Assembly: GCA_021151825.1 (NCBI GenBank)
Contig: JAGKWQ010000001.1
Span: 806,001 to 870,000 of the forward strand
DNA length: 64,000 nucleotides
Direction of reading: 5' to 3'
DNA from: Cellvibrionaceae bacterium
GTDB taxonomy: Bacteria; Pseudomonadota; Gammaproteobacteria; Pseudomonadales; Cellvibrionaceae
Of this stretch, positions 33,422 to 41,677 are shown in pieces; within the stretch, counting starts at the first letter, position 1; the number at the start of each line of letters is the position of its first letter. The notes beneath the pieces were generated by a model. That model was not told the origin of the DNA. It was given only the letters and a program-made list of their open reading frames with translations, and made no database searches. The translations under genes and the position numbers were made by a program.

Positions 33422-35047
33422 ATGTTTATTAGAAACTTTAATTTAGGACCGCGTTTAACGTCTGGATTCGGCATTTTAGCCGCAATCATTGTATTGCTCG
33501 GAATGTTTGCATTAGTGCAGCTCAACACCATCCAGGGAAATGTTATTGACGTATCGAAGAATTGGTTACCCTCGGTGGAATCTGCCAACCGTCTTAATAC
33601 GCTCATGACTCGTTACCGCATTTTTGTAGTACGAATTTTACTTCCCTCAAATATGGAAACCATCAACAAAGACAAGGCTTTTTTATTTAGCATTGATAAA
33701 GAAATAAAAGCAGAAGAACACATTTACGAAGCGCTGATATCGGAACCAGGCGAAAGGGAGATATACGATAAACTCCTGGAGAAGCGCAGCAAATATGTTA
33801 CCAATACCGAAAAAATGATTGCCTTCGTAAATGCGGGTGATGTGGCCAGTGCAAAAGTTATCCTCGATAACGACAACTTCACCCTGGCCCAGGAAATTTC
33901 TGATCTTTTGCAACAGTTGAGCGATATAAACCATCAGGGCGCCTCAAAAAGCGCTGAAGCAGCAGACCAAATTTACACACACAGCCAAATGATGGTCGTA
34001 GCAAGCATTTTATTGTCTTTGTTCATCACCATTACATTAGCCATCATCGTCACCCGAAGTATTACCTTACCCATCGCTTCCGCCGTTGCAGCAACCGAAA
34101 CAGTAGCCGCAGGCGATTTAACGCAGCAGATAGATGCTCAAGGCAAAGATGAACCTGCACGATTGCTGGCAGCGCTTGCGAGGATGCAGCATAGTTTGCG
34201 TAGCGCAATCAGCCAGATCTCTGACTCCGCCATCCAACTGGCAGCAGCCACTGAAGAGCTCCATGCAGTGGCCGAGGATTCATCGCGGAATCTGCAAAGC
34301 CAGAATGATGAGATACAGCAAGCCGCATCAGCAATTACCGAAATGAGCGCCGCTGTAGATGAAGTTGCCCGTAACGCTACCGGCACAGCGGAGGCCTCCA
34401 ACCAATCGGCCCGCCTTGCGCATGAGGGCCGTGACAAAGTCCAGCACACGGTGAACACCATTGAAAATATGACCCATGTATTTGCGAAGACCTCACAGCA
34501 AGTGGAAGGATTAGCGGAAGAGTCCAAAGATATAGGTAAAGTGCTGGATGTTATCCGCGCAATTGCGGAGCAGACTAATCTGCTTGCGTTAAATGCGGCT
34601 ATAGAAGCGGCACGCGCAGGTGAAGCAGGACGAGGCTTTGCTGTTGTCGCCGATGAAGTTCGCGCGTTGGCCCACCGCACCCAAGTATCAACACGCGAGA
34701 TAGAAGGCATGATTTCAAAGGTACAAACTGGTACCCAAGCTACCGTGGACTCGATGCGCGGTAGCGTTGAACACGCGCAACAAGCCCTGGAAATAGCAAA
34801 CCAGGCCGGCATCGCCCTTGAAGGAATCTATCAACAAGTCGGTAAAATCAGCGAGCGCAACTTATTAATCGCTAGCGCATCGGAAGAGCAAGCCTCGGTG
34901 GCACGGGAGGTTGATCGCAATATTATTAATATCAGCGATTTTTCCACCCAGTCCGCCGCTGGCGCCAACCAAACCAGCGCCTCCGCCCAGGAGCTGGCAC
35001 GACTGGCAACGAATCTGAATGGATTGGTGGCAAAGTTTGTTGTGTAA
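33422..35047 (+). CDS. Methyl-accepting chemotaxis protein (4HB type), copy 2
   Basis: The 541-residue chemoreceptor has the same architecture as copy 1: helix (about 10-32), four-helix-bundle sensor, helix (about 190-210), HAMP, signalling hairpin and the C-terminus GLVAKFVV. Compared with copy 1, the cytoplasmic half differs at only a few dozen of about 280 positions. The periplasmic sensor (residues 35-185, for example NMETINKDKAFLFSIDKEIK) is largely different. This points to one signalling output with two input specificities. ATG 33422 is preceded by CGGAG at a rather long distance. It ends at a strong terminator shared with the convergent antiporter. Confidence 0.95.
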   Translation: MFIRNFNLGPRLTSGFGILAAIIVLLGMFALVQLNTIQGNVIDVSKNWLPSVESANRLNTLMTRYRIFVVRILLPSNMETINKDKAFLFSIDKEIKAEEHIYEALISEPGEREIYDKLLEKRSKYVTNTEKMIAFVNAGDVASAKVILDNDNFTLAQEISDLLQQLSDINHQGASKSAEAADQIYTHSQMMVVASILLSLFITITLAIIVTRSITLPIASAVAATETVAAGDLTQQIDAQGKDEPARLLAALARMQHSLRSAISQISDSAIQLAAATEELHAVAEDSSRNLQSQNDEIQQAASAITEMSAAVDEVARNATGTAEASNQSARLAHEGRDKVQHTVNTIENMTHVFAKTSQQVEGLAEESKDIGKVLDVIRAIAEQTNLLALNAAIEAARAGEAGRGFAVVADEVRALAHRTQVSTREIEGMISKVQTGTQATVDSMRGSVEHAQQALEIANQAGIALEGIYQQVGKISERNLLIASASEEQASVAREVDRNIINISDFSTQSAAGANQTSASAQELARLATNLNGLVAKFVV

Positions 35048-35049
35048 GC

Positions 35050-35082
35050 AAAAAGAGCAGGTATCTCACCTGCTCTTTTTTC
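35050..35082. terminator. Bidirectional intrinsic terminator
   Basis: The stem AAAAGAGCAGGT/ACCTGCTCTTTT with an ATCTC loop has a T run on the plus side and an A run giving T on the minus side. It serves the second chemoreceptor and the antiporter. Confidence 0.92.
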
Positions 35083-35084
35083 TA

Positions 35085-36293
35085 TTATTTCGAACGGAAA
35101 ATAATATCTTTAAAGCGGGCAAGCTTGGGTGATACCACTGGTACCGTCAGCATGGTACTGAGGACTGCCATAATCAGCAGTGCGGTAAAAGTCTCGCTGG
35201 TGATGATTTGTTTATCGAGCAAGACGTTGGCAAAAATAATCATGATCAGCGCCTTGGTTTGTAACAGCCAGCCGATAATCGACGCTTCGCCTTTTTCCCA
35301 TTTCAGGATTTTGCCCGCCGCGTGAACGCCCACCAACTTGCCTGAAACCGAGGCAACCAGAAGGATGGCCGCAGCGATAAATACCGTAGAACCACCCACT
35401 TCCCAATTGGTGCGCAACCCGGTGCTCAGGAAGAACACTGGCATAATGATCATCAGGACGAAATGGCGCAGCTTGTCCATATCTTCCTGATTAAACCAAT
35501 CCGCGTCCATTACCGCGCCAGCGAGGAAGGCACCGACCATAAAGTGTAAGCCAGCCCAATCTGCCGCCAAGCCACAGAGTGCCAACCAGATAAAACCTGA
35601 GTACCAACGATCGCGCTCGGGAATGGAAACCATCAGCTTGCGGAACGCGTAGCTGGCAATGGTGAAGGCCAGAAGGAACATCCCTTGACGACCAACACGC
35701 TCCCAATCCAGCAGGATCAGCGCCAACACACCCCAGATAGCGATATCGTCGAGACTGGCGTAACGCAGGATGCGCTGGCCAATTGGCTGGCGCAGGATTT
35801 CCAGCTTCTCCATCAGCAAAATCAAAATCGGCAACGCGGTCACCGCACAGGCCATGCCCACGCCGAGAATAAATTGCCAGGTCATGCCTTTGGGTCCCAT
35901 CCAGCCATCGCTGAACGACATAAGCGCAACGGCTGCCGCACAGCCAAACAGCAGCGGCGTTCCCAATGCAAGCCCGGCAGTGATGCCACTTTCACGTTTA
36001 TATTCCCAGGCCTTTTTCAGATCGAGCTCGATACCTGCAATCCACACAAAGATCATCACCGCCCACCAGGCGATACCGTTGAGTGACTTGATAACATCGG
36101 GATTAAACACAAAGGTGTAGTACTCGGGGAAGGCATTACCCAGTACGCCTGGGCCGAGCACGATCCCCATGATGATTTGCACAACCACGAGCGGTGCCCA
36201 GTAATCGGTCCGGCCGAGGCGCCAGATCAGGTAAGGGACAGTGAAGATAATCACCATCGCGATCAGGAATATTTCTGTTGTTGTCATGTGCAT
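35085..36293 (-). CDS. Cation:proton antiporter, CPA2 family (Na+/H+ exchanger type)
   Basis: The 402-residue protein has about twelve membrane helices. Characteristic segments are VVVQIIMGIVLGPGVLG (helix 2), MIFVWIAGIELDLKKAWEYK, a conserved SLDDIAIWGVLAL (the paired acidic residues of the ion site) and FFLSTGLRTNWEV. It lacks the C-terminal TrkA/RCK domain found in KefB/KefC, so it belongs to the shorter Na+/H+ or K+/H+ exchangers. Two ATGs (36293, 36287) are close together; AAGGCGA favours 36293. It is divergent from glnA. Confidence 0.9.
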   Translation of the reverse strand: MHMTTTEIFLIAMVIIFTVPYLIWRLGRTDYWAPLVVVQIIMGIVLGPGVLGNAFPEYYTFVFNPDVIKSLNGIAWWAVMIFVWIAGIELDLKKAWEYKRESGITAGLALGTPLLFGCAAAVALMSFSDGWMGPKGMTWQFILGVGMACAVTALPILILLMEKLEILRQPIGQRILRYASLDDIAIWGVLALILLDWERVGRQGMFLLAFTIASYAFRKLMVSIPERDRWYSGFIWLALCGLAADWAGLHFMVGAFLAGAVMDADWFNQEDMDKLRHFVLMIIMPVFFLSTGLRTNWEVGGSTVFIAAAILLVASVSGKLVGVHAAGKILKWEKGEASIIGWLLQTKALIMIIFANVLLDKQIITSETFTALLIMAVLSTMLTVPVVSPKLARFKDIIFRSK

Positions 36294-36576
36294 TTTCTTT
36301 CGCCTTCGTTTTTTATTGGTATTGGATATTTTTATGTGCGCCGATATAGCTGCGCGGCGCAGGCTACAGAGATTTTGTGCGCCACTCGAATCAAACTTTA
36401 TAGATATTCGCTATAGGGTAATTAGCTAAAACACAATCGCCAGGAAAGAGCCTGGATAGATATCCCCAGGATGAAGCCTATAGCCATAAAAAATGATGCA
36501 AATTGGCGCATGCAACTGGCAAACTAGCGCTCGCTTTTCCGGGAGGCCAGTAAGGCTGTCTTAAGGCGCCAACAAA

Positions 36577-36593
36577 TGAATCAAAAAGGTGCA
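36577..36593 (+). promoter_or_regulatory. Candidate NtrC binding site, distal
   Basis: The 17-mer TGAATCAAAAAGGTGCA has one good half-site (GGTGCA) and a degenerate partner compared with TGCACCANNNTGGTGCA. Its centre lies about 139 bases before the predicted transcription start. Confidence 0.5.
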
Positions 36594-36607
36594 CACCAGA
36601 AATTTAA

Positions 36608-36624
36608 TGCATTTATTTGGTGCA
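36608..36624 (+). promoter_or_regulatory. Candidate NtrC binding site, proximal
   Basis: The 17-mer TGCATTTATTTGGTGCA has an intact TGCA...TGGTGCA frame. Its centre is about 108 bases before the predicted start, the same distance as one of the E. coli glnAp2 enhancer sites. Confidence 0.65.
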
Positions 36625-36697
36625 ACAACATTAAAAACCAGCACTCCTTATTGCTGAAAAGCCTTATTTTTAAAGGCGTGTTGCTATTTATTTTAAA

Positions 36698-36713
36698 TGG
36701 CATATATTTTGCC
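36698..36713 (+). promoter_or_regulatory. Sigma-54 promoter of glnA
   Basis: TGGCATATATTTTGCC contains the GG and GC pairs separated by exactly 10 bases and matches TGGCAYN6-7TTGCW-type -24/-12 elements. The start of transcription should be near 36724. It explains nitrogen-controlled expression of glnA through NtrC. Confidence 0.8.
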
Positions 36714-36876
36714 CCTTTTCTGACACCCTAGTCTTGCCCCGCTCACCGAAATGAGTCGCGAGCCCGGATGAAGTGGGGAAAATTTTCAGGTAAATCGCCC
36801 TTTGGGTTGTTTACCGACAGCACAACAACTTTTCATAATCCGTAGCCTTTGGGCTATTACAACTTGGAGGCATTCA

Positions 36877-38277
36877 ATGTCTAAGACTTTAGACCTGATC
36901 AAAGAACACGAAGCTCGCTGGATTGATTTGCGCTTCACCGATTTCAAAGGTAAAGAGCAGCACGTTACTTTCCCTTCACACGTTGTAAACGACAGTTTCT
37001 TCGTTGACGGTAAAATGTTCGACGGTTCTTCTATCGGTGGCTGGAAAGGCATTAACGACTCAGACATGATCCTGATGCCAGACGATTCAACTGCTGTTCT
37101 GGATCCTTTCTACGACGAAGCCACCATCAACGTTCGTTGTAACATCGTTGAACCTGCAACCATGCAAGGTTATGACCGCGACCCACGTTCTATCGGCCTG
37201 CGCGCTGAAGAGTACCTGAAATCAACTGGCCTGGGCGACGTTGCCTTGTTTGGTCCAGAACCAGAATTCTTCATCTTCGACAGCGTTCACTTCCATTCAG
37301 GTATGGGCGGCGCTTTCTACAAGATCAAATCTGAAGAAGCTGCATGGCAATCAGGTGACGACATCGAAGGTAAACACGGCCACGCTCCACGCGTTAAAGG
37401 CGGTTACTTCCCGGTTGCTCCAGTAGATTCTCTGCACGACATCCGTGGCGCTATGTGTAACGCGATGGAAGCGATGGGTCTGGAAATCGAAATCCATCAC
37501 CACGAAGTTGCTAACGCTGGCCAATGTGAAATCGGCGTAGGCGCTAACACTCTGGTTAAGAAAGCGGACGAAGTACAGATCCTCAAGTACTGCGTACACA
37601 ACGTTGCGCACCAATACGGTAAAACCGCTACCTTTATGCCGAAGCCTCTGATCGGTGATAACGGTTCAGGTATGCACGTTCACCAGTCTTTCTCCAAGAA
37701 CGGCAAAAACCAATTCGCTGGCGACGCTTACGCTGGTTTGTCTGAAACTGCCCTGTACTACGTTGGCGGTATCATCAAGCACGCTAAAGCATTGAATGCT
37801 TTCTGTAACGCTTCTACCAACTCTTACAAGCGTTTGGTTCCAGGCTTTGAAGCTCCGGTAATGCTGGCTTACTCTGCACGTAACCGTTCAGCGTCTATCC
37901 GTATTCCTTACACTGTTGGTGAGAAAGCCAAGCGTATCGAAACCCGTTTCCCTGATCCAACTGCTAACCCATACCTGTGCTTCGCGTCATTGCTGATGGC
38001 GGGTATCGACGGTGTTCTGAACAAGATCCATCCGGGCGAAGCAGCGACCAAAGATCTGTACGATCTGGAGCCGGAAGAAGAAGCAGAAATCCCACAAGTG
38101 TGTTCATCTCTGGAAGAAGCTCTGTCTTCTCTCGAAGCTGACCACGAGTTCCTGTTGGCTGGCGGCGTATTCTCTAAAGACTTCATCGATGCTTACATCA
38201 CTCTGAAGAAAGAAGAAATCCAACGCGTTAACATGACTCCGCACCCGGTAGAGTTTGAACTGTACTACAGCGTGTAA
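36877..38277 (+). CDS. glnA: Glutamine synthetase, type I (beta)
   Basis: GlnA makes glutamine from glutamate, ammonia and ATP. The 466-residue protein (ATG 36877, TTGGAGG upstream) has the GSI landmarks: RFTDFKGKEQHV, DGSSIGGWKGINDSDM, the ATP/metal segment KGGYFPVAPVDSLHD, the signature NGSGMHVHQSFSKNG and NRSASIRIP. The adenylylation site is Tyr395 in KDLYDLEPEE, which marks the beta subtype regulated by GlnE. Codon choice is strongly biased (GTT, GCT, CGT, AAC), as expected for a highly expressed gene. The upstream sigma-54 promoter and NtrC sites tie it to ntrBC at 48606-51102. Confidence 0.98.
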   Translation: MSKTLDLIKEHEARWIDLRFTDFKGKEQHVTFPSHVVNDSFFVDGKMFDGSSIGGWKGINDSDMILMPDDSTAVLDPFYDEATINVRCNIVEPATMQGYDRDPRSIGLRAEEYLKSTGLGDVALFGPEPEFFIFDSVHFHSGMGGAFYKIKSEEAAWQSGDDIEGKHGHAPRVKGGYFPVAPVDSLHDIRGAMCNAMEAMGLEIEIHHHEVANAGQCEIGVGANTLVKKADEVQILKYCVHNVAHQYGKTATFMPKPLIGDNGSGMHVHQSFSKNGKNQFAGDAYAGLSETALYYVGGIIKHAKALNAFCNASTNSYKRLVPGFEAPVMLAYSARNRSASIRIPYTVGEKAKRIETRFPDPTANPYLCFASLLMAGIDGVLNKIHPGEAATKDLYDLEPEEEAEIPQVCSSLEEALSSLEADHEFLLAGGVFSKDFIDAYITLKKEEIQRVNMTPHPVEFELYYSV

Positions 38278-38316
38278 TGCATTGAACTGCTCCTGATCGG
38301 AGCAATTCCCATAATG

Positions 38317-38354
38317 CAAAACCCCGTAATACCTCAGTATTACGGGGTTTTTTT
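38317..38354 (+). terminator. Intrinsic terminator after glnA
   Basis: The stem AAAACCCCGTAATAC and its complement with a CTCA loop is followed by seven T. A smaller GCTCC/GGAGC hairpin precedes it at 38288-38302. Confidence 0.95.
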
Positions 38355-38399
38355 ATGATTGATGACGCTCGTTGAATTGCTCGTTAGGGTGTTGGCAAA

Positions 38400-39104
38400 T
38401 CAATCGCCCGCACGGCGATTGCCCGCAAAGGTATAACCCTTATTGCGCAGGGTATGGATAGGAAGATTTACCCCGGCTTCCTTTTTTGCCTTACTGCGCA
38501 ACCGGCTCAAGATGCTATCAAGCCTGCGCGTATCGTCCTGACCACTACCCGGCGGCAGGCAGTCGCACAAGGCATCGCGGGTGATGGGTTGCCCTTGTTG
38601 TTCAAGCAAGGCTTTTAGCAATGATGATTCGGTAACAGTTAAGGAGATACGCGCCAGGTTCGGGCAAATCAGCTCAAGTGATTGTTGATCAAGTTGCCAT
38701 GTGGCTGCAGAAGGCTCGGGTGGAAGATGTTGCGCCAGACGTAATTGCAGGTGACCGATAGTCGCCCGCAGTTCTTTAAGGTTGATGGGTTTAATCAGAT
38801 AGGCATCAGCACCGGCAGTAATGCCTTCGATACGATCGTCCACATGACCGCGTGCAGTTACCATGACAATACCCAACTTTAAGCCATACTGTTTGCGCAA
38901 TTCACGGGCCGCGTCCAGACCATCACCATCGGGAAGGGTGAGATCAAGCAGCAAGATGCTCCATGATTCGTTACGCAGGGCTTGCGCCATTTCTTGTACA
39001 CCGCCCGCGCTACCCACTTCAAAATTACAAAACTTCAGGTAATCGACGATTTCTATGCGTAGATCAGGATTGTCTTCAACAACGAGAACACGAGGTACAA
39101 CCAT
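38400..39104 (-). CDS. OmpR/PhoB-family response regulator
   Basis: The 234-residue regulator has a receiver domain (VLVVEDNPDLR, phosphorylated Asp54 in LLLDLTLPDGDGLDAA, conserved Lys in YLIKPINLKEL). The winged-helix output domain follows at about 140-230, with LTVTESSLLKALLEQ, a recognition helix region RRLDSILSRLRSKAKKE and HTLRNKGYTF. ATG 39104 is chosen because the protein then begins MVVPRVLVVEDN like its relatives; longer starts would invade the kinase gene further. It is divergent from, and probably partner of, the histidine kinase starting at 39055. OmpR-type proteins bind tandem repeats, and a ladder of seven lies at 41041-41110. Confidence 0.9.
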   Translation of the reverse strand: MVVPRVLVVEDNPDLRIEIVDYLKFCNFEVGSAGGVQEMAQALRNESWSILLLDLTLPDGDGLDAARELRKQYGLKLGIVMVTARGHVDDRIEGITAGADAYLIKPINLKELRATIGHLQLRLAQHLPPEPSAATWQLDQQSLELICPNLARISLTVTESSLLKALLEQQGQPITRDALCDCLPPGSGQDDTRRLDSILSRLRSKAKKEAGVNLPIHTLRNKGYTFAGNRRAGD

Positions 39105-40995
39105 ACTCGGAAACCTTGCTTGCGATATTGTGGGCATTTTTTTAGCCACATTTCTCAGCATCTGTTCCGTGCACGCCAAAGGCGCACCGGCTACCTCATC
39201 GATAAATATCCTTCCTTATACAGAACACATTGTTGAAAATTGTGCCAAACATTCGCTAATTCTAGAGGACGTTTTACGTCTAGGCCAGCCCCCTTATAAG
39301 GTTAATGACAAGTCTCATAACAAAAAATTCTCTTTTGGTTATACCGCATGCGAACACTGGTTTCGCTGGAAACTGGAAGTAACACCCGAACAAACAGGAA
39401 CCTGGTGGTTGCAAATCGCGCCCACATTCCTTGATTCGGTGAAGATGTATGTCCCGCAGACAGATGGCAGTTACCAGGAAATACGCACCGGCGACCATGT
39501 TCCTAATGCAGAGCGGGTGATGCGCTCCCGGCATTTTTTGATACCGCTGGAACTAACCAGCGAACATAGCGCGTATTACTACGTGCAAGTCCAGACATCC
39601 AGCACGCTCACCCTCGGCATGACACTCTGGAAACCAGAAGCTTACGTTAACGCCGCAGCGCAGGAAAACACGCTCTATGGCGTCCTCTTCGGGTTGACAC
39701 TCACGGCGATAGTGATTTGCCTGATCGGCGGCGGCTGGTTCAAAGAACCGTTTTATTTCGTGATGGCCGCATTTTTGTTCTGCAACGGGCTATCGCACTT
39801 TACAGTTAATGGTTTCGATCAATTTTTGTTGTACCCGGATAACACCCAGTGGCCGGACAGAATGCTCAGCTTCAGCGCCTTTGCGGCAGGGTTATCCGGT
39901 GTAAGTTTGTACCTCGTCTTTCTGCAACCGAAACCCTACTACCCCCGCTTCACCATTTTTTGCTGGGGAGTTGCCTCGCTTAGCGGAACAGGCGCGCTAG
40001 CCAGCCTCGCAGGGTTTCCTTCGCCGCTCATGTCAGGGTTAGGCGCGATTCTGGTATTGGGTTCAATGTTTATTTTGACCTTGCTGATGATCAGGCACCG
40101 GTTCATTCCCGCGCTATTGATGCTGATCTTGTTTTTACCACAGGTCCTGACGTTGTTTTTGCAAATCGCACGCAATTTTTCCTTGCTGCCAATGACTTTT
40201 TGGACCACCCATGTGTGGGCGATTATGTCGATGCTGCAAATTCCTTTTGTGGCATTAGTGGTGATGTTGCGCGTGCGTGCGCAAGAAAAAGCCTATTTGA
40301 TTGAACAGGAAAAAACGCGTTTGCATCGCGATCTGTTCAGCATGGTTGCACACGAATTGCGCACACCACTCGCGGTCGTCAGTTCAGCCATTGCTAATAT
40401 CGAATTGCAAACCGCAGAATCAAATCCTGAACTTGCGCCGCGCTTCCTGCGCGCTAACCTGGGATTGTCCCGGCTCAATAGCCTCATCGATAACGCCCTG
40501 GCGGAAGATCGTTTATTAGACAAAGGCATCCAGCTGCAACACCAGTGGATCACCATGGATTTATTTTTAGCCCAATTGCGCGAATTGCGCGCAGTAGAAC
40601 CACCACATTCATTAAAACTGAATCTGCAGGATGCGTATGAAACTCTGTATGCCGATCCGCATTGGCTCGGCATTTCGATTTTGAATTTGCTCGACAATGC
40701 GATTAAATATTCGCCGGCGGGTGGGCTCATTCAGGTAAACGTTACAACTGAAAACAATAAGACTTCTATTGCCATCGTGGATAGCGGGATTGGAATTCCG
40801 GTGGACGCTGCCGCAAAAATTTTTGATAAATTTTATCGCGCAGACAATGCTACCGCGTTGCGCGGTGTATCCGGTATCGGATTAGGTTTATCGTTAGTTC
40901 AAACAATTGTTACGCTTCACAACGGCCAACTAACCTATCACCCCAACCCAGGCGGTGGTTCTATTTTTACGATTTCCCTTCCCTCTGCGCTATAA
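39055..40995 (+). CDS. Sensor histidine kinase with 7TMR-DISM sensor region
   Basis: The 646-residue kinase has a signal peptide-like start, a periplasmic beta-rich domain (about 60-190, 7TMR-DISMED2 type: WWLQIAPTFLDSVKMYVPQ, later HFLIPLELTSEHSAYYYVQV) and seven membrane helices (about 205-405). HisKA has SMVAHELRTPLAVV (His433), and HATPase_c has NLLDNAIKYSP, DSGIGIP and GIGLGLSLVQTIV. 7TMR-DISM sensors are thought to bind carbohydrates or other small ligands. The ATG at 39055 overlaps the response-regulator start by 50 bases on the other strand; GTG 39130 is an alternative without overlap but lacks a clear ribosome-binding site. Confidence 0.9.
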   Translation: MRRSGLSSTTRTRGTTILGNLACDIVGIFLATFLSICSVHAKGAPATSSINILPYTEHIVENCAKHSLILEDVLRLGQPPYKVNDKSHNKKFSFGYTACEHWFRWKLEVTPEQTGTWWLQIAPTFLDSVKMYVPQTDGSYQEIRTGDHVPNAERVMRSRHFLIPLELTSEHSAYYYVQVQTSSTLTLGMTLWKPEAYVNAAAQENTLYGVLFGLTLTAIVICLIGGGWFKEPFYFVMAAFLFCNGLSHFTVNGFDQFLLYPDNTQWPDRMLSFSAFAAGLSGVSLYLVFLQPKPYYPRFTIFCWGVASLSGTGALASLAGFPSPLMSGLGAILVLGSMFILTLLMIRHRFIPALLMLILFLPQVLTLFLQIARNFSLLPMTFWTTHVWAIMSMLQIPFVALVVMLRVRAQEKAYLIEQEKTRLHRDLFSMVAHELRTPLAVVSSAIANIELQTAESNPELAPRFLRANLGLSRLNSLIDNALAEDRLLDKGIQLQHQWITMDLFLAQLRELRAVEPPHSLKLNLQDAYETLYADPHWLGISILNLLDNAIKYSPAGGLIQVNVTTENNKTSIAIVDSGIGIPVDAAAKIFDKFYRADNATALRGVSGIGLGLSLVQTIVTLHNGQLTYHPNPGGGSIFTISLPSAL

Positions 40996-41040
40996 AATTA
41001 CCTCGCTATTTTTTAAAAAAATCAATCATTTTTTTAGCCT

Positions 41041-41110
41041 GCAAGAAAATGCAAGGTTGCGCAAGGAAGCGCAAGAAATCGAAAGAAAACGCAATAAATC
41101 CCGCTAAAAC
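41041..41110 (+). promoter_or_regulatory. Seven 10-bp tandem direct repeats (likely activator sites)
   Basis: Read in steps of exactly ten bases from 41041, six units begin GCAAG or a close variant: GCAAGAAAAT, GCAAGGTTGC, GCAAGGAAGC, GCAAGAAATC, GAAAGAAAAC, GCAATAAATC. A degenerate seventh is CCGCTAAAAC. The array ends next to a promoter with a good -10 and no good -35. Repeats on the same helix face fit cooperative binding by an OmpR-family regulator such as the one at 38400-39104. Confidence 0.7.
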
Positions 41111-41117
41111 CCCTGAC

Positions 41118-41123
41118 TATACT
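41118..41123 (+). promoter_or_regulatory. -10 box of an activator-dependent promoter
   Basis: TATACT matches the -10 consensus at five of six positions. The -35 position (41095-41100, TAAATC) is poor and lies within the repeat array, so an activator probably substitutes. Transcription would start near 41130. Confidence 0.55.
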
Positions 41124-41128
41124 CCCGA

Positions 41129-41180
41129 GGCAGATGGACTATTCGTCTGCCCGCGGCATTGTTTTGCCGGGTTTTACCGG
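41129..41180 (+). promoter_or_regulatory. Structured leader with competing hairpins
   Basis: Just after the predicted start, GGCAGA pairs with TCTGCC (41129-41151). Then CGGCA/TGCCG (41154-41169) competes with CCGG/CCGG (41167-41180) for the same CCG. Two exclusive hairpins suggest a regulatory RNA leader, but I do not recognise a known riboswitch. Confidence 0.35.
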
Positions 41181-41258
41181 GAAAAGCTCGTCTTCGTTTT
41201 AGTAGCGTCTAGTCAGCTTTGAACGGACTTTATTTTTTGAACAGGTTCGGTACTGGCT

Positions 41259-41645
41259 ATGACAACAAAATTTAATTTTTTCCCACAGCGTTTTTTTTAT
41301 TTATTCACGTTACTCAGCGCAACTACCGTAGCACATGCCACTGAATGGCAACAGCAAAGCGTGCCCATGGTTGGGGTGCAAAACTATTTTATGGAGCGCT
41401 GCATAGAGTTTGGTGCAGGGAAAAAAGTTGAGTTCAGTTTTTCATCGCAATACGCGGTGAATTTCGATGTTCATTACCACCCCGGCAATTCCATCGCTTT
41501 CAAAATAAAAAAAGACAACATCAAAGAATTGAGCGATGAGTTCACCAGCGAGGCAGTTAGTAATTACTGCTTCACCTGGAACAATCCCATAGATGTGGGT
41601 AGCGATTGGAACATCCAACTCAAATATCGCGTCGTCACTCAATAA
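41259..41645 (+). CDS. Small exported protein of unknown function
   Basis: The 128-residue protein has a signal peptide ending HATEW (cleavage after AHA, about residue 27). The mature part of about 100 residues is predicted beta-rich with two cysteines (ERCIEFGAGKKVEFSFSS and SNYCFTWNNP) that could form a disulfide. The pattern of a Cys at the start, a central histidine-rich strand (DVHYHPG) and a late Y-C-F-x-W is reminiscent of GOLD-type beta sandwiches, but this is weak. It lies just upstream of the giant TSP3 protein (32 bases between stop and start) and probably shares its promoter. Confidence 0.7.
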   Translation: MTTKFNFFPQRFFYLFTLLSATTVAHATEWQQQSVPMVGVQNYFMERCIEFGAGKKVEFSFSSQYAVNFDVHYHPGNSIAFKIKKDNIKELSDEFTSEAVSNYCFTWNNPIDVGSDWNIQLKYRVVTQ

Positions 41646-41677
41646 TCATTGATTTTATTTTCAGGAATTTCCCAGTT

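Larger units (their letters stand above)
36294..36876. other. Long regulatory region between the antiporter and glnA
   Basis: These 583 bases contain no credible gene. They hold two NtrC-like sites (36577-36593, 36608-36624), a sigma-54 promoter (36698-36713), an untranslated leader of about 150 bases and the glnA ribosome-binding site TTGGAGG (36864-36870). The antiporter promoter must lie in the left part. Confidence 0.75.

Noticed and set aside
41129..41180. A cyclic-di-GMP (GEMM) riboswitch in the leader
   Set aside because: The characteristic conserved loops of that class are missing, so only unspecific competing hairpins are reported.
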